13,891 nucleotides of DNA, taken from CAYUYV01 sp050331455 (GTDB lineage: Bacteria; Pseudomonadota; Alphaproteobacteria; JAJFIK01). Of the stretch, positions 7,327 through 13,432 are shown in pieces. A model generated the notes under the pieces. The model ran no database searches and had not been told where the DNA came from. It worked only from the letters and a program-made list of their open reading frames with translations. Position 1 is the first letter of the stretch, and every line of letters begins with the position of its first letter. Both the position numbers and the translations under genes were made by a program. The stretch spans positions 1 through 13,891 of the forward strand of contig JBHJGV010000075.1 of NCBI GenBank assembly GCA_050331455.1, in the 5' to 3' direction.

Positions 7327-8136
7327 TTATCGGCGTATGGCCGGGGTTTCGAGGGCCACGCCCCGGGCCCGTCCGGCAAGATAGAGTTCCAGGGCCACCA
7401 GGTCCGGCGCGCCATAGGGCGGCAGCGCGGCCCGCACCCCGCTCAGACAGGAATGGAGGCGCCGCTGAAGCGACCCCAGGGTCTGCCATTCCAGGCGATA
7501 GATGGGATAGCCATTGCCAAGACCGTGGCTGATCGTGTCGCCGCGCAGGCGCCGGCCCGCATTGTCCACATGGCATTGGGCGCAGGACAGATTGAGTTGC
7601 CCCCGGCGTGTGTGGAAATAGGCCTCGCCGGTCGCATGATAGGACGCCGCCGGACCGTCGATGCGCACGGACATGGGCAGGCCCAGGGACTGGCGCGCCA
7701 CATAGGCCGTGAGGCTGAGAAGGGCATCGCTTTCATACGCAAAGGCGTCCGCCTGCTGATGCTCGGTGCGGCAGCGATTGATGCGGCCTTCCAGATTGAG
7801 GAGCGTGCCCGAAACGTCATCGACGGCCGGATAGCGTGTCGCCACGCCGCGCATGATCTTTTCCGCCGCGCCGTGGCAGGAGGCACAGGACGCCTTCGCC
7901 GCACCGGCCGGCTCGGCCCACAGCCGCGCGCCCTCGTCCACCCACAACATGCCGGGATTGAGGGCCTCGTCTGCCTGGCGGGCCTTCAGGCCCTCGCCGA
8001 GAAACGTGGTGCCGGAGGGCAAAGGCTTTTCCGCCGGTGGCCCCGCCGTGTCCGGGCCGGCCCGAACCCTTGCCGCCGCGCCGAGGACAAGGCCGGCGAT
8101 CAGCAGGCCAATCAACGCTGGCACGGCCGGTTTCAC
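7327..8136 (-). CDS. soxA: Sulfur oxidation diheme c-type cytochrome SoxA
   Basis: Catalytic subunit of the SoxXA cytochrome, which oxidatively joins thiosulfate to the SoxY cysteine in the periplasm. 269 residues with a Sec-type signal peptide (hydrophobic residues 5-22). Two heme c motifs are present, CASCH at 84-88 and CAQCH at 185-189, so this is the diheme form. C122 (INRC) and C230 (RLHSCLSGVRA) fit the cysteine heme ligands; C230 corresponds to the active-site cysteine, which is persulfidated in studied SoxA proteins. The start is GTG at 8136-8134. It overlaps the soxZ stop by 4 bases (GTGA), so translational coupling is likely and the start is well fixed. It works with SoxX (encoded three genes upstream) on SoxYZ. 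All family residues I know are present. The unusual point is that soxB is not next to it. Confidence 0.95.
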   Translation of the reverse strand: MKPAVPALIGLLIAGLVLGAAARVRAGPDTAGPPAEKPLPSGTTFLGEGLKARQADEALNPGMLWVDEGARLWAEPAGAAKASCASCHGAAEKIMRGVATRYPAVDDVSGTLLNLEGRINRCRTEHQQADAFAYESDALLSLTAYVARQSLGLPMSVRIDGPAASYHATGEAYFHTRRGQLNLSCAQCHVDNAGRRLRGDTISHGLGNGYPIYRLEWQTLGSLQRRLHSCLSGVRAALPPYGAPDLVALELYLAGRARGVALETPAIRR

Positions 8137-8462
8137 GGGTCCACCGTCAGTGTCTTGGTGACCGTAGTGGTCTCACCCAGGTCGTCCTCCCAGGTACAGA
8201 CCAGATCGCCTGTCTCCTGGGCGCGCAGGGTGAAGGCCACGAAGGGGTTCGCCGCCACGCCCTGGGTGAAGTCCATCCGGAAGACTTCCGTGCCGGCATA
8301 GACCGCCGTCAGCCGGGTGATGATATGCCGGGGAATGGAGCGGCCACGGGAGTCGAGCCGGTAGCCAGTCTCCATGGGATGGCGGATCAAGGTCTTCACG
8401 GTAATGATCTCGCCGGGCTGGGCCGTATCCGGCATGGAGACCCTTGCGCGCGCCAATGCCAT
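8133..8462 (-). CDS. soxZ: Thiosulfate carrier subunit SoxZ
   Basis: 109 residues, a usual size for SoxZ. It is the immunoglobulin-fold partner of SoxY; the SoxYZ heterodimer carries sulfur intermediates on a SoxY cysteine. Recognisable stretches are ARVSMPDTAQPGEIITVKTLI, then HPMETGYR, PRHIITRLTAVYAG and NPFVAFTLRAQETG. It has no signal peptide of its own; SoxZ is normally exported as a passenger of Tat-targeted SoxY, and SoxY here has a Tat signal. The ATG overlaps the soxY stop by one base (TAATG) and its own stop overlaps the soxA start by 4 bases, so the three are tightly coupled. Nothing in its sequence departs from the family. Confidence 0.95.
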   Translation of the reverse strand: MALARARVSMPDTAQPGEIITVKTLIRHPMETGYRLDSRGRSIPRHIITRLTAVYAGTEVFRMDFTQGVAANPFVAFTLRAQETGDLVCTWEDDLGETTTVTKTLTVDP

Positions 8463-8908
8463 TACGGTTGCACTCCCTCGATGCAGGCGGCGATGGTCAC
8501 CACCACATTCTTTGTATCCTGCCAGAAGCTGCCATCGCTCATTTCCACCAGGGCCATCACGTCCTGGGTATCGGCGAGACGCAGATTGGTGGAGACCTGG
8601 GCCTGGCCCGACGCGGGTGTCAGATGCCAGCTCACGAGCCGCGCAATGGGGTTCTTCTCGGACAGGATATGAATGGCGCGGACATGATCCGCCTGTGTCA
8701 TGGGACTGTCGACCCGCACCGTGGTGTAGACGGACAATCCGTTCTCGGCGAGCGGGGGAATGGCCAGGTTCACCCGTCCCTTTCGGACGGGTGCGCCCCC
8801 AGTGATTTCCGCAAGGGCGGCATCGCGCAGGACGGGGGTCGCCCGGACGCGCGCGGGAACCAGCGTCAGGGTAACGGCGGAAAGGAGGAGCTGCCTGCGG
8901 GTCGGCAT
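8462..8908 (-). CDS. soxY: Thiosulfate carrier subunit SoxY with non-canonical C-terminal arm
   Basis: 148 residues. Twin-arginine signal MPTRRQLLLSAVTLTL at the N-terminus; Ig-like SoxY domain after it, with LADTQDVMALVEMSDGSFW at about 111-129 matching the conserved end of the family. Canonical SoxY ends in GGCGG, where the Cys on a swinging arm carries the sulfur. Here the end is VVVTIAACIEGVQP, with a single Cys at 142, no glycine pairs and six residues after the Cys. The carrier Cys is therefore kept in register but the flexible arm is changed and extended. The start has AAGGGA 8 bases upstream and lies 13 bases after the soxX stop. SoxZ follows with a 1-base overlap. Assignment to the SoxY family is firm. 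Whether it accepts thiosulfate or another group, and which enzyme unloads it, is open. Confidence 0.92.
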   Translation of the reverse strand: MPTRRQLLLSAVTLTLVPARVRATPVLRDAALAEITGGAPVRKGRVNLAIPPLAENGLSVYTTVRVDSPMTQADHVRAIHILSEKNPIARLVSWHLTPASGQAQVSTNLRLADTQDVMALVEMSDGSFWQDTKNVVVTIAACIEGVQP

Positions 8909-8921
8909 CGCGGGGTCCCTT

Positions 8922-9389
8922 TCACTCCTTCAAGGTGGCGAGCCAGGCGACGACATCCTCGAGCGCCTGGGCATCAAAGGCGGGCCGGCCGGCAAATTCC
9001 GGTGCCACATCCCGCAGGCCTTCCACCCGGTAATACGGCGGCATGATCGTGTCCGGATTGATGCGGCTCTGGTCGATCATCCGCAACCGGATCTGACCCA
9101 CGGTCAGACGGTCGGCAACGCCGGCAAGCGAGGGGCCGATCTCACCCATGAACGCTTCGCCCTCCACGGGCACCCGGTGGCAGATGAGGCAGTTACCGTC
9201 CGCCCGGTCGAGCACAATGGCCCTGCCCCGCTGCGGATCCCCAATGAGGCCGCCGATGGGGTTGGGGACGGAGTCCCCCCGCTGTTCGAAAGGCAGCAGG
9301 GGGACGAATGCGTCTTGGGAAGCCTGCGCCGGGGACAGGCCGGCCCAGGCCAGAACCGTGAAAGCCAGCTTTGCGCCGGCCCGGATCAT
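8922..9389 (-). CDS. soxX: Sulfur oxidation monoheme c-type cytochrome SoxX
   Basis: Electron-accepting subunit of SoxXA. 155 residues with a Sec signal peptide (MIRAGAKLAFTVLAWAGLSPAQA, cleavage near 24). A single heme c motif CLICH at 67-71, with M116 in NPDTIMPPYY as the expected axial ligand and a C-terminal helix EDVVAWLATLK. Length and motif order match SoxX. The start ATG overlaps the stop of the upstream molybdenum-hydroxylase gene as ATGA, so the two proteins are probably made by coupled translation. In related hydroxylases that lack an FAD subunit, a c-type cytochrome gene often sits at this position. SoxX may therefore accept electrons from both SoxA and the hydroxylase; this is inference. 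Confidence 0.94.
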   Translation of the reverse strand: MIRAGAKLAFTVLAWAGLSPAQASQDAFVPLLPFEQRGDSVPNPIGGLIGDPQRGRAIVLDRADGNCLICHRVPVEGEAFMGEIGPSLAGVADRLTVGQIRLRMIDQSRINPDTIMPPYYRVEGLRDVAPEFAGRPAFDAQALEDVVAWLATLKE

Positions 9390-11569
9390 GCCGCGCTCAA
9401 ATCGTGCTTGCGCAGCGGGAAGGTCCGCACACGCTTGCCCGTCGCGGCAAAAATGGCATTCAGCACCGCCGGCGCCGCCACGGCGATGGTCGGCTCGCCG
9501 ACCCCGCCCCAGAAGCCGCCCGAAGGCATGACGATGGTCTCGACATCCGGCATCTCGCCGAGGCGCAATACATTGTAGGTGTCGAAATTCTGCTGCTCGA
9601 TGCGCCCGTCCTTGACGGTACATTCGCCGTGGATCATGGCCGACAGTCCGTACACAAAGGAGCCTTCGACCTGGGCCTCGATCTGCTGCGGGTTCACGGC
9701 CGTGCCGCAATCGGTAGCCGCCACAATGCGATGCATTTTGAGTTGACCGTCGGTCACTGACACTTCAGCGCAGGCGGCGATATGGCTGCCGAAGGCCGAG
9801 CACTGGGCCAATCCCCGGAAGACACCCTTGGCCGCCGGTGTGCCCCAGCCGGCCTTCTCGGCAACGGCCTTCAGCACCGCGACGTTTTTCGGGTGGTTTT
9901 TCATCAGCTTCAGGCGGAATGCGAGGGGATCCTGACCCGTCTCATGGGCCAGTTCGTCGATGAAGCATTCCATATAGATCGTATTCTGATTGGCGTTCAC
10001 GCCCCGCCAGAAGCCGGGACGCACATGCGGGTTGCGCATGGCGTGGTCGACGAGGAGGTTCGGAAAGGAATAGGCGATGGCATGATCGCCTTCCGGCAGC
10101 AGGCACTGGAAGGTGACCATGTCCGCGCCGCCGCGCAGGGCCTGGGGCATGAGGCCGGCCAGGATCGACTGGCCGGCAATGCGCATGTGAAGGCCCGTGA
10201 CCTCGCCGTCCTCGTCCAGGCTGGCGGTCATCTTGCACTGGGTCACCGGATGATAGGCCCCGTGGGTCATGTCCTCTTCGCGGGTCCAGAGCAGCTTGAT
10301 CGGCGTGCCCGGCATGGATTTGGCGATCTGCACCGCCTGGCGCACCTCGTCATTCATCCCGCGCCGGCCGAAGCCGCCGCCCAGAAGCAGTTTGTACACC
10401 TCGCATTGCTGAGGCGGCAGACCCGCCGCTTCGGCCGCCGCCGCGAGGGCGCCTTCGCCGTTTTGGGTCGGGCACCAGACCTCGCATTTGTCTTCCGTCC
10501 ACACGGCCGTGGCGTTGAGCGGCTCCATGGTGGCGTGGTTCTGGAAGGGATAGGCGTAAGTCGCCTCATAGGTGCGGGCGGCGTTCTTCAGCGCGGCCTT
10601 CACGTCGCCGTTCTCGTTGCCGACAAAGGCCTCGTCCGCGGTCAGACCGTCTTCAACGAATGCAGCGATGGACGCGCTCGAGACTTCACCGTTCTCGCCG
10701 GCATCCCAGGTGATGGGCAGGGCATCGAGGGCCGTCTTGGCCTGCCACCAGCGCTCGGCGATCACGGCCACGGCGGTCTCGCCGACCTGGACCACCTTTT
10801 TCACGCCGGGGCGACCTTCGATGGCCTTGGCGTCGAAGCTCTTCACGGAGCCGCCGTTGACGGGGCTCTGCCGGATCGCCGCGTTGAGCATGCCGGGCAA
10901 CTGGAGATCCGCCCCATAGACCTGGGAGCCGTTCAGTTTCGGCGCCGTGTCCAGGCGCTTTTTCGGCTTGCCGGCAATGGTCCAGTCCTTCGGATCCTTC
11001 ACGGTGACCTTTTCCGGCACCTCAAGCTTGGCGGCGGCTTCGGCCACGGCGCCATAGGTCAGTGTGCGGCCCGAAGGCGTGTGGGTGATGACGCTCTTGG
11101 CGGCCTTGCACTCTTCGGCCTTCACGCCCCACTGGGCCGCGGCGGCCTGGACCAGCATCAGGCGGGCGGCGGCACCGCCTTCGCGCACATAGGTGTGGGA
11201 GTTGCGGATGCCCCGGCTGCCGCCCGTTGCGAAGCTGCCCCAGGCGCGGCCCCGTTCCAGGCTTTGGCCCGGGGTCGGATATTCCGTGGTCACCTTGTCC
11301 CAGTCGCAGTCCAGTTCCTCGGCGACAAGCTGGGCAAGGCCCGTGAGCGTGCCCTGGCCCATTTCCGAGCGGGCAATCCGGATGACCACGGTGTCGTCTG
11401 GCTTGACCACGACCCAGGCATTGATCTCGTCCGGGAAGGTCGTGGAGGCCAGGGCGCTGCCCGCGCGGGGCGCGTCGGAGAACGGGATGGTGAAGCCAAG
11501 GGTCAGGCCGGCGGCGGCGCCACCGAGCACGAAACCGCGGCGGCTGGTCTGGAGTGTCGTGTCCGTCAT
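9386..11569 (-). CDS. Xanthine-oxidase-family molybdopterin-binding subunit (IorB-like), Tat-exported
   Basis: 727 residues. Tat signal at the N-terminus (TSRRGFVLGGAAAG, residues 8-21). The body resembles the beta subunit of isoquinoline 1-oxidoreductase and related aldehyde dehydrogenases: ARSEMGQGTLTGLAQLVAEE near the start, LLLGGGFGRRG in the middle, NPHVRPGFWRGVNANQN, and GGVGEPTIAVAAPAVLNA near the end. E692 in GVGEP is the conserved catalytic glutamate of the family. The enzymes hydroxylate aldehydes or N-heterocycles using a Mo-pterin cofactor and water. Start choice: GGAG 8 bases upstream, 14 bases after the [2Fe-2S] subunit. No FAD subunit gene is present, as in IorAB types that reduce cytochromes. 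It is not SoxC, which belongs to the sulfite-oxidase fold. Placement as the second gene of a sox operon, overlapping soxX, is the odd feature. The substrate is unknown; a sulfur-linked organic compound is one hypothesis. Confidence 0.9.
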   Translation of the reverse strand: MTDTTLQTSRRGFVLGGAAAGLTLGFTIPFSDAPRAGSALASTTFPDEINAWVVVKPDDTVVIRIARSEMGQGTLTGLAQLVAEELDCDWDKVTTEYPTPGQSLERGRAWGSFATGGSRGIRNSHTYVREGGAAARLMLVQAAAAQWGVKAEECKAAKSVITHTPSGRTLTYGAVAEAAAKLEVPEKVTVKDPKDWTIAGKPKKRLDTAPKLNGSQVYGADLQLPGMLNAAIRQSPVNGGSVKSFDAKAIEGRPGVKKVVQVGETAVAVIAERWWQAKTALDALPITWDAGENGEVSSASIAAFVEDGLTADEAFVGNENGDVKAALKNAARTYEATYAYPFQNHATMEPLNATAVWTEDKCEVWCPTQNGEGALAAAAEAAGLPPQQCEVYKLLLGGGFGRRGMNDEVRQAVQIAKSMPGTPIKLLWTREEDMTHGAYHPVTQCKMTASLDEDGEVTGLHMRIAGQSILAGLMPQALRGGADMVTFQCLLPEGDHAIAYSFPNLLVDHAMRNPHVRPGFWRGVNANQNTIYMECFIDELAHETGQDPLAFRLKLMKNHPKNVAVLKAVAEKAGWGTPAAKGVFRGLAQCSAFGSHIAACAEVSVTDGQLKMHRIVAATDCGTAVNPQQIEAQVEGSFVYGLSAMIHGECTVKDGRIEQQNFDTYNVLRLGEMPDVETIVMPSGGFWGGVGEPTIAVAAPAVLNAIFAATGKRVRTFPLRKHDLSAA

Positions 11570-11583
11570 GGTGCGGTCTCCTC

Positions 11584-12042
11584 TCAGGCCTTGTTCAGTT
11601 CGGCGGCGCGGTGGATGCCGGCGCGCACGCGGCGATAGGTGCCGCAGCGGCAGATATTGGTCATCTCCGCGTCGATCTGCGCATCCGTGGGCTCGGGATT
11701 GCGGGCCAGGAGCGCGGCGGCCGCCATGATCATGCCGGACTGGCAGTATCCGCACTGGGGCACGTCAAGCTCCGCCCAGGCCTTTTGCACCGGGTGGGAG
11801 ACGTCCTCGGACAAGCCCTCAATGGTGACGATGGTGTCGGTCTCGGACACGGCATCGACGGGATAAACGCAGGAGCGCTGGGCTTCACCATTGATGTGCA
11901 CCGTGCAGGAGCCGCATTGGGCAATCCCGCAGCCATATTTCGTGCCCGTCAGGCCCGCCTGCTCCCGCAGCACCCAGAGCAGGGGCGTCCCCTCCTCCGC
12001 TTCGACCTCCACGGCTTTGCCGTTGATATTGAGCTTGACCAT
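11584..12042 (-). CDS. [2Fe-2S] electron-transfer subunit of the molybdenum hydroxylase (IorA-like)
   Basis: 152 residues. Two cluster motifs are complete: C38, C43, C46 and C58 (CGIAQCGSC, then RSC) for the plant-ferredoxin-type cluster, and C97, C100, C131 and C133 (CGYCQSGM, CRCG) for the second cluster. This is the standard small subunit of xanthine-oxidase-family enzymes that pass electrons from the Mo site. It has no signal peptide and would be carried out with the Tat-targeted large subunit. The start MVKLNINGK has GGAGGA 7 bases upstream; an in-frame extension to 12099 lacks similarity to the family. First gene of the seven-gene operon, 14 bases before the large subunit. Confidence 0.94.
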   Translation of the reverse strand: MVKLNINGKAVEVEAEEGTPLLWVLREQAGLTGTKYGCGIAQCGSCTVHINGEAQRSCVYPVDAVSETDTIVTIEGLSEDVSHPVQKAWAELDVPQCGYCQSGMIMAAAALLARNPEPTDAQIDAEMTNICRCGTYRRVRAGIHRAAELNKA

Positions 12043-12228
12043 CGCGGTGTCCTCCCATGGCGTTCTGCCCGTGCCATATGAACCTCGGTTCCTTTGCATA
12101 CCACCATTCTGCCCCGGGCAAAATCAGCGCCGGTTGCAAACAGGCCTGTCCCTTTCGTCACGGACCCCCGTCCTCAAAGGCAAAGCGCACAAAATCGTCG
12201 AGGGAGCCGTGGCATGCGGGTGCTTCGG
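12043..12228 (-). promoter_or_regulatory. Probable promoter region of the molybdenum hydroxylase-sox operon
   Basis: This is the only sizeable gap upstream of the seven-gene operon (186 bp), so the promoter is expected here, though M23 readthrough cannot be excluded. Two symmetric sites are visible: a perfect 10-bp palindrome ACAGGCCTGT at 12140-12149 and an inverted repeat GAACC-N2-GGTTC at 12080-12091, 38 bp before the iorA-like start. They are candidate operators. I found no convincing -35/-10 pair and no clear terminator for the M23 gene. Confidence 0.45.
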
Positions 12229-13068
12229 TCAGGGCGCCTCCATGGGGGGGACGAGGAGGGTGGGGTCGATGCGGGCGTCGCGCCAATACATGCGCCAGTC
12301 GAGATGGGGCCCCGTCGCCCGGCCCGTGGCGCCGACCGTGCCGACCACATCGCCCTGGGCGACCCGGTCGCCGGGATTGACCGCGATGGTATCGAGGTGC
12401 ATCAGCACACCGATCACCCCATGGCCGTGGTCGATGAAGATCAGCCCGCCCTCGAAATACATATCCGGGTCCGCCAAGGTTACGATGCCCGCCGCCGGCG
12501 CCTTCACGGGTGTGCCGGTGGGCGCGGCGATATCGACGCCGTAATGGGGCCGGCGGGGCTCCCCGTTCAAAATCCGCTGGGATCCGTAGACCCCGGAAAT
12601 GCGTCCGCGCGCGGGCCAGATGAAGCCCGCCTCGTAATCCGTTGCGGCGGTCGCGAGCGGCCGGGCCGCCTTTTTGGCGGCGAGTTCAGCGCGGATGCGG
12701 CGCAGGGTCTCCTCGCTGCGCGGCGTGACCATGCGGTCGGGCAGGCCGTCGATCCGCTGGACATTATAGGTGCGCTGAGCAATGGCAAAACTCCGCGTCG
12801 CCGTGGCTGCGCCGGGCACGGTTATGGCGATGGTCACGGGCTCGTCCCGGTCCCGGTGCAGGCCGAGAACGAACCCGCCGGAGGCCGAGACGGGCACGGC
12901 CACGCCGTCGATCTCCACCCGGGCGCCGGGCGCGGTCTGCCCGCGGACGAGCCCGCCTTCGATGAACTGCCCCTCGAAGCGGGCGGGAAGATCGGCGAAG
13001 ACGCTGGCCGTAAAAAGCGGCATGAGCATCAGGGCCAGCAGCAGCGGACAGAACAGAGCACGGATCAT
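12229..13068 (-). CDS. M23 (LytM-type) peptidase-domain protein, periplasmic
   Basis: 279 residues. Sec signal peptide (MIRALFCPLLLALMLMPLFTAS, likely cleaved after ASVFA). Residues about 30-140 form an N-terminal beta-rich region and a short charged helix; the M23 domain spans about 150-270. H175 and D179 (HYGVD) match the first zinc ligands and H224 (MHLD) a catalytic His. The usual HxH motif reads H255-L-D257 (GPHLDW), so the third zinc ligand His is Asp. I recall this variant in other alphaproteobacterial homologues; activity may differ from canonical endopeptidases. The ATG at 13068 has GAGGGG 7 bases upstream; a TTG two codons earlier is too close to that site. It is 45 bp after the DUF2093 gene, in the likely xseA operon. 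Cell-wall remodelling is the inferred role. Confidence 0.88.
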   Translation of the reverse strand: MIRALFCPLLLALMLMPLFTASVFADLPARFEGQFIEGGLVRGQTAPGARVEIDGVAVPVSASGGFVLGLHRDRDEPVTIAITVPGAATATRSFAIAQRTYNVQRIDGLPDRMVTPRSEETLRRIRAELAAKKAARPLATAATDYEAGFIWPARGRISGVYGSQRILNGEPRRPHYGVDIAAPTGTPVKAPAAGIVTLADPDMYFEGGLIFIDHGHGVIGVLMHLDTIAVNPGDRVAQGDVVGTVGATGRATGPHLDWRMYWRDARIDPTLLVPPMEAP

Positions 13069-13113
13069 CGGCAAACCCCTCTTACAGCGTGATCGCGGGC
13101 GTTGGCGGAACGG

Positions 13114-13410
13114 CTACCCGGTCGGTCCGTCAAGCGTGCGTGTGCCACCGGCAGCGGCGAGTTCCTGGTGGCGCTGCAGCATCGCGTCGGGCGTCGCATA
13201 GGCTTCCTGCACATCGGCGTTCCAATAGCGCAGGGCCTGGATCTGGATGGGCACACCAGTCAGGGCACAGCGCACGAAATCGCCGGGCTGGACGAAGCGG
13301 TAATCACTGATCGTGAAGGTCAGAACGGCCTCTCGACGACCAGCTCCGGCCGTGAAATCGTCCACGGAGTTTCTCCCTTGTTTGGGCGGCGCTGGGTGGT
13401 GTGGGAGCAT
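13114..13410 (-). CDS. DUF2093 family protein
   Basis: 98 residues from ATG at 13410, with GAGG in a G-rich stretch 7 bases upstream. The core, residues about 30-85, holds REAVLTFTISDYRFVQPGDFVRCALTG and LRYWNADVQEAYATPDAMLQRH, which match the small conserved alphaproteobacterial DUF2093 family. No membrane segment or signal is seen. An in-frame ATG at 13464 would overlap the end of xseA by 32 bases and adds 18 unsupported residues. It lies 22 bases after xseA and before the M23 gene, a conserved arrangement in alphaproteobacteria. Its function is unknown; the CALTG and LRYW stretches suggest a small binding fold only. Confidence 0.85.
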   Translation of the reverse strand: MLPHHPAPPKQGRNSVDDFTAGAGRREAVLTFTISDYRFVQPGDFVRCALTGVPIQIQALRYWNADVQEAYATPDAMLQRHQELAAAGGTRTLDGPTG

Positions 13411-13432
13411 GCGCCCCCCCTCAATCTTCGCG

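Noticed and set aside
9782..11638. 618-codon open frame on the plus strand
   Set aside because: Antisense to the molybdopterin subunit; its protein has no recognisable domain and is rich in His/Gly/Arg as expected for antisense GC-rich frames.
9386..12042. IorAB-like pair taken as SoxCD
   Set aside because: SoxC belongs to the sulfite-oxidase fold and SoxD is a diheme cytochrome; these proteins have xanthine-oxidase-family motifs (GVGEP, GGGFGRRG) and two [2Fe-2S] clusters instead.
12062..12076. Sigma-54-type promoter (TGGCACG-N4-) before the operon
   Set aside because: The -24 half matches TGGCACG, but the -12 half reads GAAC rather than TTGC.
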